From assembly GCF_003576645.1 (NCBI RefSeq), contig NC_044922.1, positions 16,823,839-16,887,838 on the forward strand: DNA of 64,000 nucleotides, read 5' to 3'. The DNA comes from Ipomoea triloba (lineage: Eukaryota > Streptophyta > Magnoliopsida > Solanales > Convolvulaceae). Below are positions 23,541 through 34,380 of this stretch, piece after piece (position 1 is the stretch's first letter; every line of letters begins with the position of its first letter). The position numbers and the translations under genes are program-made. The notes under the pieces are model-generated. The model searched no databases and was not told where the DNA came from. It worked only from the letters and a program-made list of their open reading frames with translations.

Positions 23541-24840
23541 TGATAGGTGCTTATTTGTCTATATTTTTCCCATTTCACTAAGTCATTTTGCTTATTGATC
23601 ATTCCAAATTTAATGATAGTATGACTAAATTGTGTTGTTTTGCAAGGATTTTGGATTTGGAAGCAAAGATGAATATTTTCATGCATTTTGAAGGCAACTA
23701 GAGTCAAAATGAACATTTGGGATGCATTTGGAGTCAATGAGAGCCAAGGAGAAGCTATGGAGATGGGTGCAACACTTCGAAGGGAGCCTAAGAGTTGTAT
23801 TTTCAATGGTATTGGTCATTTGGGCAAACCAAAACCAAAGAATAGCAAAAGATCAAGGCATTGCAATTTTCGAGCATTTCGACCACTGTTCGGTTATTTC
23901 GTAATTCTGAACGGAAAATTGTGAAAAACAGACTAGAAGTCAAAGCATCTACACAGAGTTGGGAAATGCAATTTTAGAGAGGAGGCATCCGGCCTAGCAT
24001 CCAGCCGGATGGTAGGCCGGAGGTTTTAGGCCGAATTATAGTGTAAAATGCAGTTTCTGAAGAGGAGACATCCGGCCGGATGCTAGGCCGGATGGCACAT
24101 GCTTTGCTCACTATTTAAGCTCGTTTTGAGCATTTTTAACTCGGTTTTGACCCATGGTTGAACCCTAGACACTCCCATTCACTTCCTTTCATATTTTTAG
24201 GTTATATTAGGCTTAGATCAATGTTCTTTAACACTTTTGGAGATTGTAATCTTGGATTTGAAGCTTGGATTTCAAGATTCCACCACCCATTTCCATAGAG
24301 AAGCTTTCTTTCCCTTATCTCTTTTCTTTTGCAATATTTATGTTTATTACTTGTGCTTTTGTGTTCTTTATGCTATTTAATCATGAGTAGTTAGTTTATG
24401 GGCTTGAGTTAGGGTTGTATTATCTATTTTGATGCTTAAGTTGTGATTATTGTGAAAAAGGGGAAGAACTCCAACCTAGGGTTCTTGAGTTTGAGTTGGG
24501 TCTTTAATTTATCTTGCAATAGTTGATGCATAGCAATTATTGTTTGTGTTTGGAAAGTCTTTCATCTCAATGGAATTGGATGGAAGACTTGAGCCTTCCC
24601 ACTCTCGAATCCAATTTCCCTTATATGGAAATAAGGGTAGATTAGGGCTTAAATAGCTTTTGTTCGCTAAGAACTTGGGTTGATACACCATGGGAATGAG
24701 GCAACCTTTGTTCTAATCCTTGTGGAAACTTGGATTTATTAGTGTTAGCCTCTAGAACCTAGGTAAAATGTTCTTCCCCAAATGTAAGTGTTAAAGCATC
24801 TAGATGGTAATGCCCCTATGTTGAGTCATATTTCTTTATT
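23541..24840 (+). mobile_element. LTR of gypsy family H, plus orientation
   Basis: It begins TGATAGGTGCTTATTTGTC and matches, in inverted orientation, the minus-strand LTR ending at 44998 over several blocks (for example the AAGGGAGMCTAAGAGTTGTATTT region near 23778). A GC-rich cassette of CCGGATG/CATCCGG repeats (about 23985-24085) lies directly before CTATTTAAGCTCG at about 24111. The 3' end is not certain and no target duplication was found, so solo or truncated status is open. Confidence 0.65.
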
Positions 24841-25382
24841 TTATATTGGCTAAAGTGTCATCTAGCACCATGAACTATATTCGATTATTCATGCCGCACC
24901 TTAAACTTTCATATCGTATATATCGAGCCATAAACTAACAAAAAAATTTCGCCTAAAACTTTTAGCAGGTTTCCCTATCTTTCTGCTGACATGGCGTCTG
25001 ATGTGACATTTCTCTTAACCTTATATTGTCCATGTAAGCATTTACATATTTAAAATTAAAATAAAAAACAAAATTATTATATTAAAATAACCAAAATTTT
25101 CTTCTCTTTATTTTCATAATGTATACTTTTCAATTTTGCAATTCCAATGTTTCAAATTTTTTTTCAGAATTTATATTTTTTGACTAATTTTTTGTTTCAT
25201 TTAGCCTCATGTGACATGTGCGTGGAGTGGAAGAGAAAGACATGGGCAGAGACTATAGAGCGATGAAAATACCAAAATACCCCTATTTTGGACAGCCATT
25301 TGACATAAAATTTGACAATGGACTAAAAGTGACAAACGCTAAATAACAATGGTTTTAATGTGGCAAAAATTAATAAGGTGGA
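24841..25382. other. Unassigned AT-rich segment, left of solo LTR K
   Basis: No gene. It begins GGCTAAAGTGTCATCTAGCACC, resembling the edge of a non-autonomous repeat; related sequence (GGACTAAAATTGACAGTGCC) continues to the right of solo LTR K at 26574, so K appears to have inserted into this older repeat. Confidence 0.45.
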
Positions 25383-26571
25383 TGGCAAGTTGTTTGTTTA
25401 GGGTGAGGTGGATAAGTGGTAAAACGAGGAGAAATCCCCGAGTGTCGTGTCTCTCAAGGATGACAAATTGGAGCAAATTAGTGTTGGCATTTAGGAGGTT
25501 GAAGGAAAAGAGTTACGGGAATGGCTAAGGCTAGATGTCATTTGTACAAGGGTTATGAGATTTAAAATGGTTGGTTTGAAAAAAGGTAAAGTGGAGATTG
25601 GGGCTCGTGGCTAGCCTATGTGGTCTACTATCTAGTGGTTTTGCAAGCAAATGATTTGGATTCGACTAGGGAGTTCATGGCACTTCACCAAGTGGCGTCA
25701 CACTTGGACTCCAACATTCTTATTCAGTTGGGGCATTTTATCAAGCACCTTGTTTACTACCACTCCTCTCGGACCTCTTCCTTTCGGACTAAGGGCGGAG
25801 ATGTGGGTGAGTTGAACTCGTGAGTGGCCGCTATCGCGCACACACTCACTTTCACATTTTTAAGGCAATGTCTTTAGCAATTCAACCACATAGTTATTTC
25901 GGGGCCACCAATCCCCTATCTAATATAAGCTAGCATTAAAATAAAGAAACAAGAAGAAGAAATGGAAGTTTCAAAGAAAACAAACATGAAAGCAAAATAA
26001 ATATTGAAGACAAGAGTTACCATCAATGGTGAATGATTTCATTACATTTTGTCTTGAAAATTCTATCTTTCTAGCTTGTTCTTGAATCTATTCTAAGGGA
26101 AAGGAAGTTTTCCCCCAAGAGGGGAAAAACCCTAAGGAACTTCATATCTAAAACTATTTTCTAGCTGCCCCCCCCCCCCCCCNCCCCCCCCCCCCCTCAA
26201 TTTTCCGAAAAAGGGGTTTAAATAGGCATCCCGAAGCCAAAAATCCCGAAATGGCCCCTGTGGCCAGACCACGCCATCACCACGCATTGTGGTGGGCGTG
26301 GACAGCTACTAGAATTGATCCACGCCCATCCACACGCGTGTTGGCTGCGTGGGCGGTTCCTGCTTGGCGGCTTCTTTGCTTTTTGCTCTGTTTTGGCCTT
26401 GAATCCCTTTTTGATATATGGAAACACATCAAAACTTTTCCTAAAAATTGTGTTAGAGGTTTTTGATCACATCTGAGTTTAAAATGCATGAGATTGTTAT
26501 AAACGGGTGGCAAAACTTCGCATTCTATCCTACTTTTGACCCTTAATTTATACCATTCTTGATGTTTATTA
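25383..26571 (-). mobile_element. Solo LTR K (F-family relative) with 5-bp duplication
   Basis: Homologous to LTR F (38325-39610) across its length. It shares GAGTGTCGTGTCTCTCAAGGA and the CTCTCGGACCTCTTCC block. The flanks carry GTGGA at 25378-25382 and 26572-26576, a 5-bp target duplication, with no internal region between, which defines a solo LTR made by recombination. It contains a GC-rich CCACGC/GCGTGG cassette (26265-26365) before TATTTAAACCCC near 26213, and a poly-C run with one N at 26167-26196 that is probably unreliable sequence. Confidence 0.8.
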
Positions 26572-26832
26572 GTGGACTAAAATTGACAGTGCCCTAATAA
26601 CAGTAGGACCAAAAATGGAAATGACTCTTGTACAAAATACTATAAATATAATATATGTCTACATAAATGGATAAAAAGAGAAATTGATAAATTTTTTTAT
26701 TATATAGATACTGATAAATATTATACAATTTTTTTTCCTTGCATGAAAAAACTTTCTTATTTAAAAATTTTACATTGATATATATCAGAGTTTTGTTTCA
26801 AATTCTACTTTGGTGATATTTTAAACTTTGAG

Positions 26833-26993
26833 TAACACTTGTGTGAGACCGTCTCACGGGTCTCAATTCGTAAGACGGGTTAGATCTTTGATTAATAGAT
26901 CAAATATTTGATTAATGGGTCGGATCTTTGACCTCGTTAATTAAAGATCCGACCTGTCTCACAGATTTAGACCATGAGACGGTCACGTATATA
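26833..26993. mobile_element. Small MITE-like foldback
   Basis: GTGAGACCGTCTCACGG near the left end is matched by CCATGAGACGGTCAC in inverted form at the right end. The middle holds a hairpin of GGTCGGATCTTT with AAAGATCCGACC (26918-26953). About 160 bp, no coding capacity. Confidence 0.65.
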
Positions 26994-27839
26994 CAAATTT
27001 TTTCCTTAAACTTTTGTTTGTTATCATAAATAGTAATAGATGTTTGGAAATCATTTAGTTTTTTTTTCTAAATATTTTACAACCATAAATGTAATGCAAT
27101 CAAAACATCTCTAGATCATCATTTAAATAATATGTCAACAATATTTGTAGATCTATGATGTGTTTTTAACTAATTTATTGAAAGTTTATTTCTTTTAGTT
27201 CTATTATCTGATCTCTTATTGTTCTTCATTTTAAATTGATAGATCTCGAGATGATGCTTCATTATTAAATATGTGAATTTTAATTAATTTAATAACATTA
27301 TATTTAAATGTGATACTTTTTTTTCGAGTACTATTTAAATGTGATACATTTACCCAATAACATTATATTTTTTTCAAACTCCGCAAATGTAAGTTAGTTC
27401 AATTAGTTCATTTTTATGTTAGTTTTTATTCAGTTATGGTACTAACATAACTTTTTTTTTTTGGGCTGATAATATTTAAATAATAACTATTATTTTAGAT
27501 TTCTAAATTTTTATAATTTATGGTATTTTATTAAATTTGTGTACATCATTTGTACTACAAAACTATGCAATAATACTTATATGTGTTATTTATGTAGGAA
27601 AAATTTATATATAGTAGTAATAATATTATAGTTATTTTTAAAAGTTAGATGAAGTAAACAAATTGGCAAGCAGCAATTTTTTTTGAGTGAACTTTTGACA
27701 TGCAACAATGATTCAATATGTACATATGTATTATAGTTATTATTATGAATCAAATTAAATTATTTTAATTTTAACAATTTTAATTAAAATTCAAAAAATA
27801 AAACAAATGAAATTTCAGTTTTAGAAGATTTCATTTTGA

Positions 27840-27896
<57 letters not shown>

Positions 27897-28095
27897 TGCT
27901 AAAAACAAAACGAAAATAATAACTATAATACATATATACATATTGAATCATCTTTAATGACTCTAAAAAAAAATAGAGATCTATATATATATAGCAATAT
28001 AATTATTAAAAATAGAATTACAAATAGCAATGAGATTTATTTTTGTTTTATTTTGCACCAAAGCTTACTTTTATGCGCATGAAAAGTTTCAAAAA
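26994..28095. other. Very AT-rich, no gene
   Basis: No coding signal. Contains an (AT)n microsatellite at about 27843-27895. The stretch after it (27903-27990, ACGAAAATAATAACTATAATAC onward) is repeated almost exactly at 63863-63935 at the right edge of the window. Confidence 0.7.
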
Positions 28096-29255
28096 GAATA
28101 TTATCATGAGAGGAATTTAATTACGTACATTAACATAATATATTAATATTTTTTAATACTATAATATACATCATATAGTAATTTTATTGTGGAAATTTTT
28201 ATTTTTTTTTGAATATTATCATGAGAGGACTTTAATTACGTACATTAACATAATATAGTAATATATTTTTAATACTATAATATACATCGTATAGTAATTT
28301 GATTGTTGGAATTTTTATTTTTTTCAATATTATCATGAGAGAAATTTAATTACGTACATTAACATAATACAGTAATATTTTTTTGAATAATATAATATAC
28401 ATCATATAGTAATTTGATAGTTGGAATTTTTTTTGAATATTATCACGAGAGAAATTTAATTATGTACATTAACATAATATAGTAATTTTTTTGAATACTA
28501 TAATATACATTTTATAGTAATTTCATTGTTTGCGAATATAAAATAAAAAATACGCAAGATTAAAATATTTTGAACCATAATTGAATTGCATGATATATTA
28601 TCATGAGATGAGTTTAATTACGTACATTAACATAATATTGTAATATTTTTTAATACTATAATATACATCATATAGTAATTTGATTTTTGAAATTTTTATT
28701 TATTTTTTAATATTATCATGAGATGAATTTAATTACGTACATTAACATAATATACTAATATTTTTTTTTGAATACTATAATATACATCATATAGTAATTT
28801 GATTGTTGGAAGTTTTTTTTTAATATTATCATGAGAGGAATTTAATTATGTACATTAACATAATATAGTAATTTTTTTTAATACTATAATATACATCATA
28901 TCGTAATTTGATTGTATACGAATATAAAAAAAAATACGCAAGATTAAAATATTTTGAACCATAATTGAATTGCATGGTATATTATCATGAGAGGAATTTA
29001 ATTATGTACATTAACATAATATAGTAATATATTTTTTGAATACAATAATATACATCGTATAGTAATTTAATTGTTGGATTTTTTTTGAATATTATCATTT
29101 GAGGAATTTAATTACGTATATTAACATAATATAGTAGTATTTTTTTGGAATACTATAATATAGATCATATAGTAATTTGATTGTTGGAATTTTGTTTTTT
29201 GAATATTCTTATGAGAGGAAATTTAATTACGTACATTAACATAATATAGTAATAT
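28096..29255. repeat. Ten-unit tandem array directly upstream of peptide gene 1
   Basis: The block ATTATCATGAGAGGAATTTA plus ATTACGTACATTAACATAAT recurs ten times, starting near 28102, 28219, 28329, 28440, 28600, 28715, 28826, 28983, 29092 and 29207. Spacing is about 110-117 bp, except for two long units of about 160 bp (from 28440 and 28826) that carry an extra TACGCAAGATTAAAATATTT block. The long units are 386 bp apart, which suggests a three-monomer higher-order unit. The array stops about 20 bp before the TATA box of the first peptide gene. Confidence 0.9.
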
Positions 29256-29263
29256 TTTTTTTG

Positions 29264-29382
29264 ATCTTGTAGGCAGTTTAGTGCTATAAATAGGGAAAAA
29301 GTGTCCTATAATCTCATTCCATCTGATTTCTAATTAAAAGCAATTCATTCATCCCATCCAAAAAAAAAATCCTTTCTTCGAA
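29264..29382 (+). promoter_or_regulatory. Core promoter and 5' UTR, peptide gene 1
   Basis: CTTGTAGGCAGTTTAGTGC leads to TATAAATA at 29285-29292. The ATG at 29383 is about 90 bp downstream. The same block, with the same spacing, lies before copies 2, 3 and 5 and as a remnant at copy 4. Conservation starts at the CTTGTAG block; sequence further upstream differs from the other copies. Confidence 0.75.
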
Positions 29383-30027
29383 ATGGCATTCAAAATCTTG
29401 TGGTGTGCTCTCCTTCTTTCCCTAATTGCATTTTGTAAGTCCAATCCTTTTTTTTTTCTTTAGAATACTAACCTCTGCGTTGGAGTTTCAATTTTTTTAG
29501 GGAGTTTACGTAGTGTAAATGTAATGTATGAGTGAACGTGCACTCCTGTATGGAAAAACCAATATGTCCAGCACGTTGCCCCTTAATTAGGCTGGCTCAG
29601 TGCGAATGAGAATTAGTGTGAGTATAGTACGGGTTTAAAGGTGTCTTCTACAATTAAAGCATGCTCAGAACACCTCAGGACCAATAGTTATATTGTGGAC
29701 TACGGTCCACAGTAAAATTTGCTCCTCAGGACATCTCGTGGTCTAACCAAAATAAAATTACAAACTGTGATTGTATGCAACTCATTGTTCAGAGATAAAA
29801 AACTAATGATTAAAGGTTTGGCAGGCACATCACCCACGATGGTTGATGGGTGCAATTGCAAGCACAATTGGTGCTTGGATGATCACCAATGTGACCATTC
29901 ACAACCTTGCGGTTGTGACAAAATTGTACACATTTGCGCCTGTCCTGTTCAACCACACGCGAATAATCTCGGCTATAGTAGCGATAAAGATTGTAATCAT
30001 CCTCATCATCTTGGACTTACAAAGTAA
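29383..30027 (+). CDS. Secreted Cys/His-rich peptide, copy 1 (two exons)
   Basis: I do not recognise the family. Exon 1 (29383-29434) encodes MAFKILWCALLLSLIAF, a hydrophobic signal peptide. It ends T|GTAAGT (phase 1). Exon 2 (29825-30027) follows TTTTGGCAG-type sequence (here GGTTTGGCAG) and restores TGC (Cys) at the joint, then encodes about 67 residues ending LGLTK and TAA. The product is 84 residues. The mature part has cysteines in the order C-x-C-x4-C-x5-C-x5-C-x-C-x6-C-x-C-x16-C, plus the Cys at the exon joint, and eight His residues, several next to Asp (DDH, DH). The three C-x-C pairs recall metallothioneins, but the signal peptide argues for secretion. Other possibilities are an antimicrobial or signalling peptide. 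Splice sites are canonical and match copies 2 and 3. The intron (390 bp) carries a SINE relic. Confidence 0.8.
29500..29680 (+). repeat. tRNA-type SINE relic in intron of copy 1
   Basis: In the introns of copies 2, 3 and 5 this region contains GGTCGGGAGTTCGAATCC, a tRNA B-box-like sequence, after an A-box-like stretch, as expected of a tRNA-derived SINE. Copy 1 lacks about 40 bp including the B box; the gap falls between two CTTGT repeats. The shared position shows that the SINE predates the gene duplications. Confidence 0.55.
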
Positions 30028-30196
30028 ACCTACAACATCCAAAATAATTTTACATTAGCTACAATAGTAATCCCAAAAAATATCTAAGTTAGTTTCATAT
30101 ATATTGGGGATTTTCATTTTCTATGTAATTCATGGTGTTTGAATAAATATAATATGGATGTTACTGGTTAACGAGATATCTTGGGATTGTTGAATA

Positions 30197-30296
30197 AATA
30201 TAATATTGGATGTTACTGGTTAACGAGATGTCTTGGGGTTTGAACTCCCGATCTCTCTTAAGGAAGAAGAGTGCATGACCACTCACGCCAACCAAA
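30197..30296 (-). mobile_element. tRNA-derived SINE downstream of copy 1
   Basis: On the minus strand TTGGCGTGAGTGGTCATGCA is an A-box-like start and CGGGAGTTCAAACCCC a B-box-like stretch about 35 bp later. It lies in the conserved downstream part of the duplicated unit, so it was duplicated with the gene. Confidence 0.55.
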
Positions 30297-31027
30297 TTGG
30301 TTACTGGATGTTAATGATTTGATGATCAATATTTCATATAACAAATATTTCTCTCCCTTATTAATCGATGTTACTATATTCTATGAAAAATTATTTTAAT
30401 AGGAAATTAATTATCTCAATTACGTTCGGTAGAAATGGCATAAGATTTGGAAAAAAGTGATATAAATAGGTATTAAAAGAGAATTAATTATTTTTGACTG
30501 AAATCATTTAAATGCTTTGCAAAGTTGGATTGACGTAATTCAAAACCAATTCCGCCGAAAAATTTTTAACGATAGGACCAAATGTGACACAAATTGAATA
30601 GTCATGCATCTACTTTGAAGATGTTAATAGCCAAAGACCAAATGTGATATAAATTGAATAATCATGCACCTAATTTAAAAATCTTGATAGTCAATAACCA
30701 AAATTGATATATGTATAAAAATGATATTTTCTCTTTTTGAATCTATTCACTTGGGACAAACATGCCCTTTGGACTAAAATAAAATAATACTAGTTAAATT
30801 TAATGAGTTGTGTTCATATTTATATTTATATATCTTGTATTATTATTGATATTGTTATTGTTATTACTAGATAATTCAGGAATCAAAAGTGAAAATCTCT
30901 CTAATATCTTTTTTATAGAAAATAATTCAATGCTAATATAATAAGGTAAGCATAGTTTTGGAAAAAAACTATTTTGTTTAGAATTGAATTAGTGCTTACC
31001 ATATATACCAATTTGGGCTGTTAATCT
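30297..31027. other. Spacer between peptide genes 1 and 2
   Basis: No gene. Blocks such as CAATATTTCATATAACAAAT and GGAATCAAAAGTGAAAATCTC recur in the copy 3-4 spacer (33900-34440), and the latter also before copy 5 (63032). They form the ancestral upstream region that copy 1 lacks. Confidence 0.7.
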
Positions 31028-31140
31028 TGTAGATAGTTTAGTGCTATAAATAGGGAAAAAATGTCCTATAATCTCATTCCATCTGATCTCTAATTAAAAG
31101 CAATTCAGTGAACCCATCCAAAAAAAATCCTTTCTTCGAA
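31028..31140 (+). promoter_or_regulatory. Core promoter and 5' UTR, peptide gene 2
   Basis: TATAAATA at 31045-31052 in the same context as copy 1; ATG at 31141. Upstream sequence (from about 30860) is the ancestral type shared with copies 3, 4 and 5. Confidence 0.75.
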
Positions 31141-31822
31141 ATGGCGTTCAAAATCTTGTGGTGTGCTCTCCTTCTTTCCCTAATTGCATTTTGTAAGTCC
31201 AATCCTTTTTTTTTTCTTTAGAATACTGACCTCTACGTTGGTGTTTCAATTTTTTTAGGGAGTTTACGTAGTGTAAATGTAATGTATGAGTGAACGTGCA
31301 CTCTTGTCCCTAAAGAGAGGTCGGGAGTTCGAATCCTCTCTTGTATGGAAAAACTAATATGTCCAGCACGTTGCCCCTTAATTGGGCTGGCTCAGTGCGA
31401 ATGAGAATTAGTGTGAGTATAGTACGGGTTTAAAGGTGTCTTCTACAATTAAAGCATGCTCAGAACACCTCAGGACCAATAGTTATATTGTGGACTGCGG
31501 TCCACAGTAAAATTTGCTCCTCAGGACATCTCGTGGTCTAACCAAAATAAAATTACAAACTGTTATTGTATGTAACTCATTGTTCAGAGATAAAAAACTA
31601 ATGATTAAAGTTTTGGCAGGCACATCACCCACGATGGTTGATGGGTGCAATTGCAAGCACAATTGGTGCTTGGACGATCACCAATGTGACCATTCACAAC
31701 CTTGCGGTTGTGACAAAATTGTACACATTTGCGCCTGTCCTGTTCAACCACACGCGAATAATCTCGGCTGTAGTAGCGATAAGGATTGTAATCATCCTCA
31801 TCATCTTGGACTTACAAAGTAA
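31141..31822 (+). CDS. Secreted Cys/His-rich peptide, copy 2 (two exons)
   Basis: Exon 1 is 31141-31192 and exon 2 is 31620-31822, with the same phase-1 GTAAGT donor and TTTTGGCAG acceptor as copy 1. The 84-residue product differs from copy 1 at a single residue: Tyr to Cys in the NLG[C]SSDKDC stretch, adding one cysteine. The other coding differences I see are three silent changes (GCA/GCG, GAT/GAC, AAA/AAG). The intron keeps the full SINE-like B box near 31328. Intact by inspection and, with copy 1, the best candidate functional gene in the window. Function unknown; likely extracellular, disulphide-rich or metal-binding. Confidence 0.8.
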
Positions 31823-32031
31823 ACCTACAACATCCAAAATAATTTTACATTAGCTACAATAGTAATCACAAAAAATATCTAAGTTAGTTTCATATATATT
31901 GGGGATTTTCATTTTCTATGTAATTCATGGTTGTTGAATAAATATAATATTGGATGTTACTGGTTAACGAGATGTCTTGGGACTTGGGATTGTTGAATAA
32001 ATAATATTGGATGTTACTGGTTAACGAGATG

Positions 32032-32056
32032 NNNNNNNNNNNNNNNNNNNNNNNNN
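32032..32056. other. Assembly gap (25 N)
   Basis: The gap lies in the spacer between copies 2 and 3. The unit there is about 500 bp shorter than the copy 1-2 unit and lacks the downstream SINE and part of the upstream block, so sequence, and possibly whole copies, may be collapsed. Confidence 0.95.
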
Positions 32057-32381
32057 TATTTATATTTATATATCTTGTATTATTATTGATATTGTTATTG
32101 TTATTACTAGATAATTCAGGAATCAAAAGTGCAAATCTCTTGAATATCTTTTTTATAGAAAATAATCAAATGCTAATATAATAAGGTAAGCATAGTTTTG
32201 GAAAAAAACTATTTTGTTTAGAATTGAATTAGTGCTTACCAAATATACCTATTTGGGCTGTTAATCTTGTAGACAGTTTAGTGCTATAAATAGGGAAAAA
32301 GTGTCCTATAATCTCATTCCATCTGATCTCTAATTAAAAGCAATTCAGTCATCCCATCCAAAAAAAAATCCTTTCTTCGAA

Positions 32382-33031
32382 ATAGCGTTCAAAATCTTGT
32401 GGTGTGCTCTCCTTCTTTCCCCAATTGCATTTTGTAAGTCCAATCCTTTTTTTTTTCTTTAGAAAACTGACATCTGGGTTGGAGTTTCAATTTTTTTAGG
32501 GAGTTTATGTAGTGTAAATGTAATGTATGAGTGAACGTGCACTCTTGTCCCTAAAGAGAGGTCGGGAGTTCGAATCCTCTCTTGTATGGAAAAACCAATA
32601 TGTCCAGCACGTTGCCCCTTAATTGGGCTGGCTCAGTATGAATGAGAATTAGTGTGAGTATAGTACGGGTTTAAAGGTGTCTTCTACAATTAAAGCATGC
32701 TCAGAACACCTCAGGACCAATAGTTATATTGTGGACTGCGGTCCACAGTAAAATTTGCTCCTCAGGACATCTCGTGGTCTAACCAAAATAAAATTACAAA
32801 CTGTGATTGTATGTAACTCATTGTTCAGAGATAAAAAAACTAATGATTAAAGTTTTGGCAGGCACATCACCCACGATGGTTGATGGGTGCAATTGCAAGC
32901 ACAATTGGTGCTTGGACGATGACGATTGTGACCATTCACAACCTTGCAGTTGTAACAAAATTGTACACATTTGCGCCTATCCTGTTCAACCACACGCGAA
33001 TAATCTCGGCTATAGTAGCGATAAGGATTGA
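32382..33031 (+). pseudogene. Secreted Cys/His-rich peptide, copy 3 (dead)
   Basis: Homologous to copies 1 and 2 with TATAAATA at 32285-32292, exon 1 at 32382-32433 and exon 2 from 32862. The start codon is ATA (32382-32384) with no other ATG in exon 1. The signal peptide has Leu to Pro. Exon 2 has Cys to Tyr in the CAC motif and changes DDHQC to DDDDC. The frame ends at TGA (33029-33031), before the last cysteine. Splice sites are still present. Several independent lesions show a pseudogene; a translated form starting from an internal ATG in exon 2 would lack a signal peptide. Confidence 0.9.
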
Positions 33032-33068
33032 AATCATTCTCATCATCTTGGACTTACAAATTAAACCT

Positions 33069-33656
33069 AGGGATGGCAATTTCAATCCGCCTCGTGGATA
33101 TTCACCCGAATCTACTCCGCATGGATCGGGTTTTTTTGGTTGATAGTGGATGGTGGATCGGGGATGGGTCTTAAAAAAGTAAACTCGCGGTGGGTCGGGT
33201 TGGATTCGGCTTCTATGTACAAAACCCGCCTAGAACCCCACCCGACCCACCATGTGTGTGTATGTATATATATAATAGTAAAATAAGTACTAGTATGTAG
33301 TTTATTATCAAAGTTTCTATAACTTTTTAGATTTAAACAATTAAGTTTATTTTTAAAAATTAACAATTTAGTTATTATATTTGGATATTTTTATTATTTT
33401 TTGTTTTAGTATAACTAATGAATTTTTTTATTTTATTATGTGTAAGTAATTTAAATATTAATTATTAAAAAATATGAATAAGATGATAAGTGGTGGGTAC
33501 CCGAGTGGGCACCCGCACCCGGTGGGGGTGGGGATGAATTCTAAAAAAGTCCACCCGATGCGGGTTGAGGGTGGGGGTGGGTGGAGAAAATATAAGGTGG
33601 GTCGGGTGATGGATGTAGCCCTCCCCGACCCACACCCGACCCATTGCCATCCCTAA
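33069..33656. mobile_element. hAT-like MITE (588 bp) in 3' region of copy 3
   Basis: AGGGATGGCAAT at the left end is matched by ATTGCCATCCCT at the right end. The flanks carry TTAAACCT at 33061-33068 and 33657-33664, an 8-bp target duplication as made by hAT transposases. The interior is rich in GGGTGGGTCGGG-type repeats on both arms with an AT-rich centre. It sits a few bases after the ancestral stop codon of copy 3 and separates it from its old downstream region. No coding capacity. Confidence 0.88.
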
Positions 33657-34380
33657 TTAAACCTACAACATCAAAAATAATTTTACATTAGCTACAATAG
33701 TAATCATGGTTGTTGAATAAATATAATATTAGATGTTACTCGTTAACGAGATGTCTTGGGGTTGTTGAATAAATATAATATTGGATGTTACTGGTTAACG
33801 AGATGTCTTGGGGTTTGAACTCCCGATCTCTCTTAAGGAAGAAGAGTGCATGCCCACTCATGCTAACCAAATTTGGTACTGGATGTTAATGATTTGATGA
33901 TCAATATTTCATATAACAAATATTTCTCCCTTATCAATCGATGTTACTATATTCTATGAAAAATTATTTTAATAGGAAATTAATTATCTCAATTATGTTT
34001 TGTAGAAATGGCATAAGTTGGATTGACGTAATTCAAAACCAGTTCCGTCGAAAAAATTTTAACGATAGGACCAAATGTGATATAAATTGAATAGTCATGC
34101 ACCTAATTTAAAAATCTTGATATTCAATAACCAAAATTGATACATGTATAAAAATGATATTTTCTCTTTTTGAATCTATTCACTTGGGCCAAACATGCCC
34201 TTTGGATTAAAATAAAATAATACTAATTAAATTTAATGAGTTGTGTTCATATTTATATTTATATATCTTGTATTATTATTGATATTGTTATTGTTATTAC
34301 TTGATAATTCAGGAATCAAAAGTGAAAATCTCTCTAATATCTTTTTATAGAAAATAATTCAATGCTAATTTAATAAGGTA
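33657..34380. other. Spacer downstream of copy 3, with SINE
   Basis: Continues the gene-unit 3' region after the MITE. GTTTGAACTCCCGATCTCTC (33812 onward) is the same minus-strand SINE seen after copy 1. The rest repeats the copy 1-2 spacer. No gene. Confidence 0.7.

Noticed and set aside
26167..26196. Poly-C run with an N.
   Set aside because: Most likely a sequencing or assembly problem in a homopolymer; not treated as a biological signal.
28096..29255. Regular repeats considered as a CRISPR-like array.
   Set aside because: Units are 110-160 bp with no short unique spacers and the window is plant nuclear DNA, so it is a tandem satellite-like array.
29843..30058. A 71-codon alternative frame with hydrophobic segments overlapping exon 2 of the peptide gene, also open in copies 2 and 3.
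   Set aside because: It starts inside exon 2, has no own promoter or splice support, and stays open simply because the copies are nearly identical. The signal peptide and cysteine frame explain the conserved splice phase better.
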